The notes under the pieces were generated by a model. The model saw only the letters and a list, made by a program, of their open reading frames with translations. It searched no databases and was not told where the DNA came from. A stretch of DNA of 64,000 bases from Pseudonocardia sp. ICBG1293 (GTDB taxonomy: Bacteria > Actinomycetota > Actinomycetes > Mycobacteriales > Pseudonocardiaceae). Numbering within the stretch: position 1 is the stretch's first letter; each line of letters opens with the position of its first letter. Made by a program: the position numbers and the translations under genes. The DNA lies in assembly GCF_020131355.1 (NCBI RefSeq), contig NZ_JAHLEL010000044.1, forward strand, positions 248,001 through 312,000, written 5' to 3'. Below, piece after piece: positions 45,695 to 55,023 of this stretch.

Positions 45695-46621
45695 TCACCC
45701 GGGTGCGAGCCGCCCCTCCAGCGACCGACAGACCTCACGCAGCATGTCCAGGCCGGCCGCCACGGCGGGCTGGTACTGCGCGCCGGCGCGGACCCCGGCG
45801 ATCGCCCGTCGGATCGGCACCGGTGGCGTCCCGATCCGCAACCGGCGGGTGTCGTGCCGGGTGGGGAGGTCGGCCAGCCGGGGTACCAGCGAGACCCCGA
45901 AGCCCCGCGAGACCAGCGCCGCGCCGGTGTCCCACTCGTCGGCGTGGTGGGCGATCTCGGGTGCGAAGCCCGCACCGGCACAGGCGGTCATGACGAGCTG
46001 GTGGTAGGCCCGTCCCGGGCTGCTGCAGATCCACGGGTCGGCGGCGAGGTCGCGCAACGCGACGTCCGGCCGGTCGACCAGCGGATGCTCCGGGCCCACC
46101 AGCAGATCGAGCGGCTCGTCGAAGAGGGTCCGCTGGTCGAAGGCCGGGTCCGACACCGGCGGGATGCTCGACGTCGCGACGACCACGACGATGTCGGTCT
46201 CCCCGGCGGCGAGCAGGTCGAACGCCCGGCTGGGCTCGCACTCGCGCAGCGACAGGCGCAGTGCCGGGTGGGTGTCGCGGAGCCGGCCCATCACCTCCGG
46301 CACGACGGCTGCGGCCGCGGTGGAGAAGCCGCAGAAGCGCAGGGCGCCGACCGCGTCCTCGCCGCGGTGCGCCGCCAGCTCGGCCTGCGCCCGTTCCCAC
46401 TGGGCGGTGAGGGTCTCCCCGTGCACGAGCAGCGTGCGCGCGGCCGCCGTGAGCCGGACCCGGCGCCCGTCGGGCTCGAGCAGGGTGACACCGAGCTCCC
46501 GCGACAGCGCCTGCATCTGGTGCGACGCCGAGGAGGTCGTCATCCGGCAGATCTCCGCCGCCGCCGTCACGGTCCCGTGCCGCGCTATCGCCGCCAGGAC
46601 CCGCAGCCGCCGGTCGATCAT
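45695..46621 (-). CDS. LysR-family transcriptional regulator of the amine-catabolism operon
   Basis: Protein of 308 aa from ATG 46621. N-terminal winged helix-turn-helix (DRRLRVLAAIARHGTVTAAAEICRMTTSSASHQMQALSRELGVTLLEPDGRRVRLTAAA), then a two-lobe effector-binding domain (VGALRFCGFSTAAAAVVPEVMGRLR, DIVVVVATSS, DLLVGPEHPLV). It is divergent from the oxidase-first operon with a 133-bp intergenic region, the classic LysR arrangement, so it probably controls that operon in response to its substrate. The 45454-45694 gap before it has only small hairpins and no gene. Confidence 0.92.
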   Translation of the reverse strand: MIDRRLRVLAAIARHGTVTAAAEICRMTTSSASHQMQALSRELGVTLLEPDGRRVRLTAAARTLLVHGETLTAQWERAQAELAAHRGEDAVGALRFCGFSTAAAAVVPEVMGRLRDTHPALRLSLRECEPSRAFDLLAAGETDIVVVVATSSIPPVSDPAFDQRTLFDEPLDLLVGPEHPLVDRPDVALRDLAADPWICSSPGRAYHQLVMTACAGAGFAPEIAHHADEWDTGAALVSRGFGVSLVPRLADLPTRHDTRRLRIGTPPVPIRRAIAGVRAGAQYQPAVAAGLDMLREVCRSLEGRLAPG

Positions 46622-46754
46622 CCGATCACAGTACACGATCACTAGCGTAAATCTGTGATGGACGTGAACATAATCCGCTGCGCATCCTGATCCCCGGCAC
46701 CACTGATCCCCAGGTCGACCCGGGGAATCCTCGGCACGGGCAGGAGCTGCGACC

Positions 46755-47939
46755 ATGACGACCTACCGCGCGATCGTCGTCGGCCTCGGAGGGCTGGGCT
46801 CGGCGGCCCTGCACCGGCTGGCACTCGAACTGGGGCCCGGCGTCCTGGGGGTCGAGCAGTTCGAGCTCGGCCACCACCGCGGCGCCTCCCAGGACCATTC
46901 CCGGATCATCCGCCTCGCCCAGCACCAGGAGCAGTACGCGGCACTGGCCGGCCCGGCGTACAAGGCATGGGCCGAGATCGAGGCCGAGTCCGGTCAGCAG
47001 ATCCTCACCCGCACCGGCGGCCTGGTGATCGAGGACCGGGTCGCGCGCCGGGGCGCCGCCACCGGCACCCGCAACATCGAGGGCTACACCGAGATGTTCG
47101 ACCGCTTCGGGGTCGCCTACGAGCTGCTCGACGCCGACGAGCTCGGCACGCGGTGGCCGCAGTTCCGTCTCGCCGGCGGCGAGCAGGCCCTCTACCAGGA
47201 GGACTCGGGCATCGTCGACGCCGCCCGCGCGAACGCCACCCACATCGCACTGGCCCGGGCGCACGGGGCCGAGATCCGCACGCACACCCCGGTCCGGGCG
47301 GTACGTGCCGACGGTGGGGGCGTCGCGGTGGTCACCGACACCGGGACGGTGCGGGCCGACCGGGTCGTGCTGGCCACCGACGCCTGGACCAACCGGGTGC
47401 TCGCCGGGACCGGCGTGACGCTGCCCCTCACCGTGCTGCGCGAGCAGGTCACCTACTACTCCACCCCGCACCTGGCCGAGTTCTCCCCCGCCCGGTTCCC
47501 GGTGTTCATGTGGCACGGGCGGCACAACTTCTACGGCTTCCCCGTCTACGGCGAGGTCGCCACCAAGCTCGGCCAGCACATGGGCGGTGACGAGACCACC
47601 GCCGAGGAGCGCTCCTTCGACCCGGACCCGGTCCGTCGCGAACGCTACGACGAGTTCCTGGCCCGGCACGTCCCGCGGTTCCGCGGGCCGGAGCTCTACT
47701 CGAAGACCTGCCTCTACACGGTGCCTCCGGACCAGAACTTCATCCTCGACAGCCTGCCGGGGGCACCGCAGATCGTGGTGGCCAACGGGGCCGGGCACGC
47801 CTTCAAGTTCGCCGCCCTGATCGGGCAGGTGCTGGCCGATCTCGCGCTGGACCGCCCGCCCGGACACGACCTCGACGCGTTCGCGATCGACCGCCCGGCC
47901 CTGACCGACCCCGCCTTCCCCCGCAGCTTCCACATCTGA
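46755..47939 (+). CDS. Monomeric sarcosine oxidase / N-methyltryptophan oxidase-like flavoprotein
   Basis: Protein of 394 aa, typical for the family, with ribosome site CAGGAG. FAD dinucleotide motif VVGLGGLGSAALHRLA at about 8-22, the family segment HHRGASQDHSRIIRLAQ, and KTCLYTVPPDQNFILD whose Cys319 is the covalent FAD attachment point of monomeric sarcosine oxidases. The GAGHAFKFAALIGQ segment closes the FAD site. It oxidatively removes N-methyl groups, giving formaldehyde and hydrogen peroxide. First gene of a five-gene operon; with the Rieske enzyme it suggests stepwise demethylation of a betaine-type compound to an amino acid. Exact substrate is not determinable. Confidence 0.92.
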   Translation: MTTYRAIVVGLGGLGSAALHRLALELGPGVLGVEQFELGHHRGASQDHSRIIRLAQHQEQYAALAGPAYKAWAEIEAESGQQILTRTGGLVIEDRVARRGAATGTRNIEGYTEMFDRFGVAYELLDADELGTRWPQFRLAGGEQALYQEDSGIVDAARANATHIALARAHGAEIRTHTPVRAVRADGGGVAVVTDTGTVRADRVVLATDAWTNRVLAGTGVTLPLTVLREQVTYYSTPHLAEFSPARFPVFMWHGRHNFYGFPVYGEVATKLGQHMGGDETTAEERSFDPDPVRRERYDEFLARHVPRFRGPELYSKTCLYTVPPDQNFILDSLPGAPQIVVANGAGHAFKFAALIGQVLADLALDRPPGHDLDAFAIDRPALTDPAFPRSFHI

Positions 47940-47971
47940 GTCCGCTCGACCACCGAGAGGAGACCCCGGCC

Positions 47972-49282
47972 ATGTCCATCGACGCCACGACGACCGGTGA
48001 CCCGAACGCGCTGCTGCCGGCCCGGCCGATCGACCCTGCCCTGTTCACCGCGGAGGAGACCTACCGGCACACCCGCCTGCCGGTGGACCGGGCCTCCACG
48101 CTGATCCCCGACGCCTACACCTCGCCCGCGTTCTTCGCCCTGGAACAGGAGAAGGTCTTCACCTCCGGCTGGGTCGCCGCCGGCCTGGTGAGCGATGTGG
48201 ACCGACCGGGCGCCTGCGTCGTGGTGGAGGTGGCCGGGCGGTCGATCATCGTCACCCGCAACCGGCACGGGGAGCTGCGCGGCTTCCACAACGTCTGCCG
48301 GCACCGCGCCACCCGGCTGCTCGACGCCACCGCCCGCGAGGTCGGCAGGCGTGGCCGGATCCGCTGCCCGTACCACAACTGGACCTACGACACCGACGGC
48401 TCGTGCCTGGGTACCCCGCTGTTCGAGGGCTCCGACGTACCCGAGGGTCAGGAGCCGATCTTCGACACCTCCGGGACGGCCGGTTTCGACCGCGCGGACT
48501 ACGGCCTGCTGCCGGTGGCGGTCGACTCCTGGGGCTTCTTCCTGTTCGTCAACCTGTCCCCCGACCCGGCCCCGCTCCCGGCCCAGCTCGGCGACCTGCC
48601 GGAACGCTTCGCCGACCACGGGCTCGCCCGGTGGGTCCCGCAGCGACGCACCACCTACGACGTCGCCGCCAACTACAAGCTCGTCGGCGAGAACTTCATG
48701 GAGTACTACCACCTGCCCTGGGTCCATCCCGAGCTCAACCAGGTCTCCCGGTTCTCCGACCACTACCGCTGGCAGGGACCCGGGATGTACACGGGGATGT
48801 GCACCACCCCGGTGTCGCGCAACACCGACGCCGGAGGCTGGGACGGGCTGGCCCCGCTGAGCACGCTCGGCCCCGACGACGCCGACAGCGGGCGGTTCGT
48901 CTGGCTCTTCCCGAGCACCGCCCTGGTCGTCCTGCCCAACCACGCCTTCGTCCTGTTCAACCGCCCGGTGGCCGCCGACCGCACGGTCGAGACCGCCGTG
49001 CTGCTCACCCACCCCGAGTCCCTCGACGACCCCGGCGCGCCGGACGGGATCGAGCAGCTCGCGAAGTTCTGGGACCTGGTCAACCGCCAGGACCTCGAGA
49101 TCGTCGAGCAGGTCCAGCTCGGCCTGGCGGACCCGGCCTACCGGGGCGGGCGCATGTGCTTCCGCTTCGAGGAGCCGCTGCACCGGTTCCAGAACATGGT
49201 CGCGGACAGGATGGTCGGCATCGACCGCGTCCCCGCCGGCGACGACGAGACCATGACCCGCATGTTCCCGGACCCGGCATGA
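47972..49282 (+). CDS. Rieske oxygenase alpha subunit, betaine-demethylase-like
   Basis: Protein of 436 aa. Rieske 2Fe-2S ligands: Cys109-x-His111 (CRHR) and Cys132-x2-His135 (CPYHNWTYD). Mononuclear iron site in NFMEYYHLPWVHPEL (about 241-255) with two His ligands (247 and 252), and the third carboxylate probably in DLVNRQDLEIVEQVQ. The EYYHxxxxH arrangement groups with quaternary-ammonium demethylases such as glycine betaine and stachydrine monooxygenases rather than classic aromatic dioxygenases. Electrons would come from the ferredoxin reductase at the operon's end. GAGAGGAG precedes the ATG, and its stop overlaps the next start (ATGA). Confidence 0.9.
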   Translation: MSIDATTTGDPNALLPARPIDPALFTAEETYRHTRLPVDRASTLIPDAYTSPAFFALEQEKVFTSGWVAAGLVSDVDRPGACVVVEVAGRSIIVTRNRHGELRGFHNVCRHRATRLLDATAREVGRRGRIRCPYHNWTYDTDGSCLGTPLFEGSDVPEGQEPIFDTSGTAGFDRADYGLLPVAVDSWGFFLFVNLSPDPAPLPAQLGDLPERFADHGLARWVPQRRTTYDVAANYKLVGENFMEYYHLPWVHPELNQVSRFSDHYRWQGPGMYTGMCTTPVSRNTDAGGWDGLAPLSTLGPDDADSGRFVWLFPSTALVVLPNHAFVLFNRPVAADRTVETAVLLTHPESLDDPGAPDGIEQLAKFWDLVNRQDLEIVEQVQLGLADPAYRGGRMCFRFEEPLHRFQNMVADRMVGIDRVPAGDDETMTRMFPDPA

Positions 49283-50736
49283 GCGCCGCCGTCACCGGGG
49301 CCGTGCACGGGCACCACATCGCCGGTGCCACCGTCGCGGCGCGCGACCGGCGCACGCTGGCCGTGGAGGACCCCTCCACCGGTGACACCGTCGCGCACGT
49401 CGCCCGCGGCGGCGCGGCCGACGTCGACGACGCCGTCCGCGCCGCACGGGCGTCGGCACACCGGCTGCGGGACGCGGCCCCGGCCGAGCGCGGGCGGGCA
49501 CTCGCCGCCGGGCTCGACGGGCGGGCCGAGGAGTTCGCCCGGCTCGAGACCCTCGACACCGGCAAGCCGCTGTCGCTGGCCCGCTCCGAGGTGGAGGGCT
49601 GCGTCGCCTACCTCGACTACTACGCCGGGGCCGCCGACAAGCTGCACGGCGAGACGGTCCCGATCGGGCCCGGGTCCCTCGCGGGGACGGTGCGCGAACC
49701 GGTCGGGGTGACCGCGCACATCGTCCCGTGGAACGCGCCGTTGTCGATGCTGTGCCGCAGCGTCGCCCCGGCGCTGGCGGGCGGTAACGCCGCCGTGGTC
49801 AAACCGGCCGAGCAGACGCCGTTGACCGCCCTGGCCTTCGCCGAGCTCGTCGAGGCCGCCTTTCACCCCGACGGGACGTTCCACATCGTGATCGGTCTCG
49901 GGGCCGAGGCCGGGCACGCGCTCGCCGCCCACCCCGGTATCGGGTCGCTCACGTTCACCGGCTCGGTCCCGACCGGCCGGGCCGTACTGCGCGCCGCGGC
50001 CGAGCACATCACGCCGGTGGTCACCGAGCTCGGCGGGAAGTCCCCGCAGATCGTGTTCGCCGACGCCGATCTCGACGACGTCGCAGGCCAGGTGGTCACC
50101 GGCTTCACCGCCAACTCGGGCCAGTACTGCGACGCCGGGTCGCGCCTGCTGGTCGAACGCACGGTGCACGACGAGCTCGTCGAGCTGGTCGCCGGACGGG
50201 CCGCGGCCCTGACCCTCGGTCCCGGTCGGGACGACCCCGACCTGGGCCCCCTGGTGTCGGCCGGGCACCGGGGCCGCGTCGCCGGGTACGTCGAGGCCGG
50301 CCGGGCCGAGGGCGCCGTCGTCGCACGGGACCCGCAACCGGTGCCCGGCCGCGGCCACTTCCTCGCGCCGGTGGTGTTCACCGGCGTCACCCCGGCCATG
50401 CGGATCGCCCGCGAGGAGATCTTCGGACCGGTCCTGACCGTCCTGCCCTTCGACGACGAGGACCATGCCGTCGGGCTCGCCGACGCCACCGACTACGGCC
50501 TCGGCACCGGGATCCACACCCGCGACATCGACCGCGCGCTGCGCGTGGCGGGACGGGTCCGCGCCGGCTACGTGATGGTCAACGAGTACTTCGGCGGCGG
50601 CGTCGCGGTCCCCTTCGGCGGGACCGGGCTCAGCGGCACCGGCCGTGAGCGGGGCCTGGTCGCGCTCGACAACTATCTCACCACCAGGACCGTCGTCACC
50701 CGCGTCGGCCCGCACCGTCCCCGGAGCGCCCCATGA
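49279..50736 (+). CDS. NAD(P)-dependent aldehyde dehydrogenase
   Basis: Protein of 485 aa, standard ALDH length. Conserved segments: VTAHIVPWNAPL, KPAEQTPLTALAFAEL, FTGSVPTGRAV, general-base Glu250 in ELGGKSP, catalytic Cys284 in NSGQYCDAGSRL, EEIFGPVLTVLPF and PFGGTGLSGTGRERG. It probably oxidises an aldehyde formed in this pathway, either a betaine aldehyde-type substrate or one made by side-chain cleavage. ATG overlaps the preceding TGA and its own stop overlaps the next ATG, so it is tightly coupled with both neighbours. Confidence 0.92.
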   Translation: MSAAVTGAVHGHHIAGATVAARDRRTLAVEDPSTGDTVAHVARGGAADVDDAVRAARASAHRLRDAAPAERGRALAAGLDGRAEEFARLETLDTGKPLSLARSEVEGCVAYLDYYAGAADKLHGETVPIGPGSLAGTVREPVGVTAHIVPWNAPLSMLCRSVAPALAGGNAAVVKPAEQTPLTALAFAELVEAAFHPDGTFHIVIGLGAEAGHALAAHPGIGSLTFTGSVPTGRAVLRAAAEHITPVVTELGGKSPQIVFADADLDDVAGQVVTGFTANSGQYCDAGSRLLVERTVHDELVELVAGRAAALTLGPGRDDPDLGPLVSAGHRGRVAGYVEAGRAEGAVVARDPQPVPGRGHFLAPVVFTGVTPAMRIAREEIFGPVLTVLPFDDEDHAVGLADATDYGLGTGIHTRDIDRALRVAGRVRAGYVMVNEYFGGGVAVPFGGTGLSGTGRERGLVALDNYLTTRTVVTRVGPHRPRSAP

Positions 50737-51929
50737 CCGCACACCCCGACATCGCCGAGGTCGTCGTCGTCGGCGGGGGGATCGAGGGCTGCGCCGCGGC
50801 CTGGGCCCTGACCCGGCGCGGCGTCACCGACGTGACCGTGGTCGAGCGCGACACCGTCGGCTCCGGCGGCACCGGCAAGTCCTCGGGCGTCGTCCGCTGC
50901 CACTACGGCGTCTCCTCGCTGGCGGCGATGGCCACCCGCAGCCTCGATGTCCTCGAGAACGCCGAGGACGTCCTGGGCGTCGACGTCGGCTTCCGCCGCA
51001 CCGGTTACGTGGTCGGGGTCGGTGAGCAGGACGTCGCCGCGCTGCACGCCTCGCTGGCCGACCAGCGCGCCGTGGGCGTGCGCACCGAGAGCGTCGGGCG
51101 GGCCGAGGTCGCCGCGCTGTGGCCGACCGCGGACCTGGAGCCGTTCGCGGCGTTCGCCTGGGAGGAACGGGGCGGCTACGGCGACGCCCACCGGACGGCA
51201 CAGGGCTTCGCCGGTGCGGCCCGCCGGGCCGGTGCCCGGCTACGGCAGGGCACCACCGTGGCGGCGATCCGCGTGACGGGCGGCCGCGTGACCGGGGTCG
51301 AGCTGGCCGACGGCTCGCACATCGCCACCGGGCACGTCGTCCTCGCGGCGGGCCCCTGGTCGGTCCCGCTGCTCGCCGACCACGGCATCGACCTGCCGAT
51401 CACCGTGCACCGCGAGCAGATCGTGCTCGTCGACCCCGGGCAACCCCTCGGTCCGGTCCCGGTCTTCTCCGACCTCGTGTCGTTGCAGTACATCCGCCCC
51501 GAGGGCGACGGCGGGCTCCTGTTCGGCAACTCCGACCTGTCGGTGCTCGACCCCGCCGACCCGGACCGCTACCGGAACCGGGCCGACGACTCCTTCCTGG
51601 AGACCGCCGTCGACAAGATCGGCACCCGGCTGCCCGGCCTGGCGAACCCGGCCGTCTCGGCCACCTACGCCGGTTGCTACGACGTCACCCCGGACTTCAA
51701 CCCGGTCGTCTCCGGGTCCGGGATCGACGGCCTGGTCGTCGCCGCCGGCTTCTCCGGGCACGGCTTCAAGATCTCCCCCGCGGTGGGGACCCTGGTCGCC
51801 GACCTCGTCGTCGACGGCACCAGCAGCGACCCCGACATCCGCACCGAGGACCTGCGCCTGTCGCGGTTCGGCGACGGCGACCTGCTCACCAGCCCCCATC
51901 CCTACGTCGGCGCCGGACAGATGCGCTGA
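50733..51929 (+). CDS. FAD-dependent amine oxidase (DAO family, sarcosine/dimethylglycine oxidase-like)
   Basis: Protein of 398 aa. N-terminal FAD motif VVVVGGGIEGCAAAWALTRRG and VERDTVGSGGTGKSSGVVR, the GTGKSSG segment being like the region where SoxB-type proteins bind FAD. C-terminal YDVTPDFNPVV and FSGHGFKISPAVG are DAO-family closing motifs. It resembles the beta subunit of heterotetrameric sarcosine oxidase and dimethylglycine-oxidising enzymes. It probably removes a second N-methyl group after the Rieske step. It is distinct from the covalent-FAD oxidase that opens the operon. Confidence 0.9.
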   Translation: MTAHPDIAEVVVVGGGIEGCAAAWALTRRGVTDVTVVERDTVGSGGTGKSSGVVRCHYGVSSLAAMATRSLDVLENAEDVLGVDVGFRRTGYVVGVGEQDVAALHASLADQRAVGVRTESVGRAEVAALWPTADLEPFAAFAWEERGGYGDAHRTAQGFAGAARRAGARLRQGTTVAAIRVTGGRVTGVELADGSHIATGHVVLAAGPWSVPLLADHGIDLPITVHREQIVLVDPGQPLGPVPVFSDLVSLQYIRPEGDGGLLFGNSDLSVLDPADPDRYRNRADDSFLETAVDKIGTRLPGLANPAVSATYAGCYDVTPDFNPVVSGSGIDGLVVAAGFSGHGFKISPAVGTLVADLVVDGTSSDPDIRTEDLRLSRFGDGDLLTSPHPYVGAGQMR

Positions 51930-51940
51930 GAGGAGACGTC

Positions 51941-52879
51941 ATGGAGCTGATGGTCCACGAGCGTCGCGACGAGGCCGACGGCGTCGTGTCCCTGACCCTC
52001 GTCCGTGCCGACGGGGCCGACCTGCCCGCCTGGTCCCCGGGCGCACACGTCGACGTGCACCTCACCGCATCGCTGACCCGGCAGTACTCGCTGTGCTCGG
52101 ACCCCGGGGACCGCAGGCGGTGGCGGATCGGGGTCCTGCGCGAACCCGGCGGGCGCGGAGGGTCGCAGTACGTCCTCGACAAGGTGCACGCCGGGGACAT
52201 CGTCGAGGTCGGCGCGCCGCGCAACCACTTCGAGCTGGTCCGGGCACCGCGGTACGTGTTCGTCGCGGGCGGCATCGGGATCACCCCGATCCTGCCGATG
52301 GTCGCGCAGGCCGAGCGGGACGGCGCGGACTGGACGCTCCTCCACGGCGGGCGAAGCCGCACGTCGATGGCCTTCACCGCGGAGCTGGCCCGCTACGGGG
52401 GACGGGTCACGATCGCACCCCAGGACGAGGTCGGTCTGCCCGACCTCGACACCCTCCTCGCCGTCCCGCGCGCCGACACCGCGGTGTACGCGTGCGGGCC
52501 CGGGCCGCTGCTCGACGCCGTCGCCGAGCGGACCGCCGCCTGGCCGGCCGGGTGCCTGCACGTGGAACGGTTCGCCCCGGCGGCGCACCGCGACACCGCT
52601 CCCGGGGAGACGTTCGTCGTCGAGTTCGCGGCGAGCGGCGTGCGCGTCACGGTGGGCCCGGACCGGAGCATCCTCGCCGCCGCGCAGGCGGCCGGTGTCC
52701 GCGCCGACTTCTCCTGCGGGGAGGGGACCTGCGGGTCGTGCGAGGCGCCGCTGCTCGCCGGGCACGTCGACCACCGGGACTCCGTGCTCGACGACGACGA
52801 GCGCGAGGCGCAGGACTGCCTGATGATCTGCGTCTCCCGGGCCGGGCCGGGCTGCCCGGTCCTGCGCATCGACCTGTGA
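51941..52879 (+). CDS. Phthalate-dioxygenase-reductase-type ferredoxin reductase
   Basis: Protein of 312 aa from ATG 51941 (GAGAGGAG upstream). Domain order is flavin domain (RQYSLCSDP), NAD domain (VFVAGGIGITPILPM, VYACGPGPLL) and C-terminal plant-type 2Fe-2S ferredoxin. The ferredoxin ligands are in SCGEGTCGSCEAPLL and the final Cys in DCLMICVSRA. This is the PDR/VanB class that feeds electrons to Rieske oxygenases, so it is very likely the redox partner of the oxygenase three genes upstream. It lies 11 bases after the amine oxidase stop and is the last gene of the operon. Confidence 0.93.
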   Translation: MELMVHERRDEADGVVSLTLVRADGADLPAWSPGAHVDVHLTASLTRQYSLCSDPGDRRRWRIGVLREPGGRGGSQYVLDKVHAGDIVEVGAPRNHFELVRAPRYVFVAGGIGITPILPMVAQAERDGADWTLLHGGRSRTSMAFTAELARYGGRVTIAPQDEVGLPDLDTLLAVPRADTAVYACGPGPLLDAVAERTAAWPAGCLHVERFAPAAHRDTAPGETFVVEFAASGVRVTVGPDRSILAAAQAAGVRADFSCGEGTCGSCEAPLLAGHVDHRDSVLDDDEREAQDCLMICVSRAGPGCPVLRIDL

Positions 52880-52976
52880 CACCCGGGGGAACCGACCCTG
52901 CCCTCGTCGTCGCCCCGGGGGCAGGCCGGGCGACGTAGGCTCGACCTGCCGATCATCGACCCTCTGGAGGCCGTCC

Positions 52977-54371
52977 GTGCCCCGTCCGCCGGCCCGCGTG
53001 TTCGCCGAGATCGCCACCGCACGCCCACCGCGGGGACCACGCACCGTCATGGGCCGCGCCGTGGTGCTCGGGGCGAGCGTGGCCGGGATGCTCGCCGCCC
53101 GGGTGCTCGCCGACCACGCCGAGGAGGTCCTGCTCGTCGACCCCGACGGCGACCCGACCGGTCCGGGGCCCCGCCCGGGCGTCCCGCAGGGCGGACAGGT
53201 GCACGCGCTGCTGCCCGCCGGGCAGGTCCAGCTCGAACGCTGGTTCCCCGGCTTCACCGACACCGCGATGCGGGAGGGTGCGGTGCCGCCCGACCCCGCC
53301 ACGGTGGAGCTCTGGGTCAACGGCCGCCGCCGTCCGCTCCCCGCCACGCCGCAGGAGGAGCCGACCCTGGTGACGACCCGCCCGTTCCTGGAGAACCTGG
53401 TCCGGCGGGCCACCACCGCCGTCCCCGGGATCCGCGTCGTCGCCGGGCGTGCCGAGGGGCTGGTGTTCGACGGTGCGCGGGTGTCCGGGGCCCGGGTGCG
53501 GGTCGACGACGAGGTCGTGACCGAGCCCGCGGACCTGGTCGTCGACGCCACGGGCCGGTCGAGCAGGCTCGCCGAGTGGCTGGAACACGGTGGTCATCCG
53601 CGTCCCACCTGGCAGCGGATGCCGATCAGGCTGAACTACGCCAGCGCCCTGTTCGAGCGTGACCCCGCGGTCAGCGACGCCGGCGTCGTGATCGCGACCT
53701 CCGACGCCGACGACGGCCGGGTCGCCCGCCAGGCCGGGATCCAGGCGGTCGAGAACGACCGGTGGATCGTCCTGGTCGCCGGCTACGGCGACGACCGGCC
53801 CACCCGCGACACCGCCGACTTCCGCACGCGCTGCGAGCGGGACTTCCCGTCCGCGTTCGGCGACATCGCCTCCGGCGCCCGGATGATCGGCGACGTCGTC
53901 ACCTACCACCAGGCCGACAGCCGCCGCCGCGATCCCGCGTCCCTGCGACGGCTCCCCGCCGGTGTCGTCCCGATCGGCGACGCGATCGCCTCGTTCAACC
54001 CCGTTTACGGGCAGGGGATGACCTCCGCCGCGCTGCACGCCTCCTGCCTGTCGGCGTACCTGCGCTCCGCCCCGTCGCCTGCCGAGCCCGCCCGCCGCTA
54101 CCTCGACGACGTGCAGGTCGTCGTCGACGCCGCCTGGAGCATCTCGACCCTGGCCGACCTGCGGCTGCCGCACGTCGACGGTCCCTACCCGCGCGGATAC
54201 CCGGTCGCGGCCTGGTTCGGGCGACGGCTGCAGGCCGCGTCGTTCACCGATCCCGAGCTGAACCGGCGCCTGTCCGCGGTCACGATGATGCACGAGCACC
54301 CCAGCGTGCTGGCCCGCCCCGGGACGGTGGCGCGGGTGCTGCGCGGAGGGCGCCGGAAACCGGTCGGCTGA
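52977..54371 (+). CDS. FAD-dependent oxidoreductase (geranylgeranyl-reductase/monooxygenase-like)
   Basis: Protein of 464 aa from GTG 52977, seven bases after CTGGAGG. FAD motif VVLGASVAGMLAARVLADHAEEVLLVDPD, the region GGQVHALLPAGQVQLERWFPG typical of the FAD-binding group that includes halogenase-like monooxygenases, VVDATGRSSRLAEWLE and the second FAD motif GVVPIGDAIASFNPVYGQGMTSA. Substrate unknown. It follows the catabolic operon in the same direction after a 97-bp gap, so it may have its own transcription and an unrelated role. Confidence 0.85.
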   Translation: MPRPPARVFAEIATARPPRGPRTVMGRAVVLGASVAGMLAARVLADHAEEVLLVDPDGDPTGPGPRPGVPQGGQVHALLPAGQVQLERWFPGFTDTAMREGAVPPDPATVELWVNGRRRPLPATPQEEPTLVTTRPFLENLVRRATTAVPGIRVVAGRAEGLVFDGARVSGARVRVDDEVVTEPADLVVDATGRSSRLAEWLEHGGHPRPTWQRMPIRLNYASALFERDPAVSDAGVVIATSDADDGRVARQAGIQAVENDRWIVLVAGYGDDRPTRDTADFRTRCERDFPSAFGDIASGARMIGDVVTYHQADSRRRDPASLRRLPAGVVPIGDAIASFNPVYGQGMTSAALHASCLSAYLRSAPSPAEPARRYLDDVQVVVDAAWSISTLADLRLPHVDGPYPRGYPVAAWFGRRLQAASFTDPELNRRLSAVTMMHEHPSVLARPGTVARVLRGGRRKPVG

Positions 54372-54508
54372 GCGGGGAGGGCCGGCTCCGCGGATCCGGC
54401 CCGTGGCCCACGACGGACCCGGTGTGGACGCGGCCGGGAGGCAGGCGGCCGCCCCCGGGCCACGTACGCGACGTCCCGGCACCCGCCACCGACCGGCACA
54501 ACTAGTTG

Positions 54509-54525
54509 CCTACACGGAAAGTAGG
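54509..54525. promoter_or_regulatory. Candidate operator for the membrane-protein/regulator pair
   Basis: CCTAC-N7-GTAGG inverted repeat 33 bp before the ATG of the membrane protein gene, overlapping the likely core promoter. It probably binds the winged-helix regulator encoded second in the pair. No stronger signal is seen in 54372-54558. Confidence 0.4.
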
Positions 54526-54558
54526 TGGCACCCTGGCTGCATCACCGGGGAGGGAACC

Positions 54559-55023
54559 ATGAGCCGGAGCCCGTCCGAACGCGCCGCGACAGAGCTCCTC
54601 GAGATCGATGCGGCTCGCCGGGCCGTCGACGCCGCCGACCGCACCGCGCGCCCTGCGCTCCTGCTGGCGACGGCCGCCCTCACGTTCGTCGACCACGCCG
54701 TCAAGGACCACGTACCGAGGCGGACGCAGAAGGTGGTGACCGCCGTCGTGCAGACCACGCTCGTCGCCTTGACCGTCGCCGTCTCCCGCTCCAGCCCGGT
54801 GGTCCCCTACGAGCCCGCAGCAGGACCCGCGCCCCGTCGCGCAGCCCTGCTGTTCGGCTCGATCGCCGCCTGGATGACGACGGAGCGCGTCGCGGTCGCA
54901 CTGCTGCGGCGACGCCGGCTGCGCCACCCCCACCGGGCCGCGGGTGCACTCCTGGCACTCACCCGACCGGCAGGCATCGTCGTCGTCACGCGCCTGCTGC
55001 CCCGCGCGGGACGCGATGTCTGA
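54559..55023 (+). CDS. Small multi-span membrane protein
   Basis: Protein of 154 aa from ATG 54559 behind GGGGAGGG. Hydrophobic helices at about 31-48 (ALLLATAALTFVDHAV), about 60-78 (VVTAVVQTTLVALTVAV), about 95-115 and about 130-148, with basic connecting loops. No family recognised. It overlaps the next gene, a winged-helix regulator, by eight bases, a frequent layout for small membrane proteins that are repressed by their partner. A transport or envelope role is possible but not shown. Confidence 0.75.
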   Translation: MSRSPSERAATELLEIDAARRAVDAADRTARPALLLATAALTFVDHAVKDHVPRRTQKVVTAVVQTTLVALTVAVSRSSPVVPYEPAAGPAPRRAALLFGSIAAWMTTERVAVALLRRRRLRHPHRAAGALLALTRPAGIVVVTRLLPRAGRDV

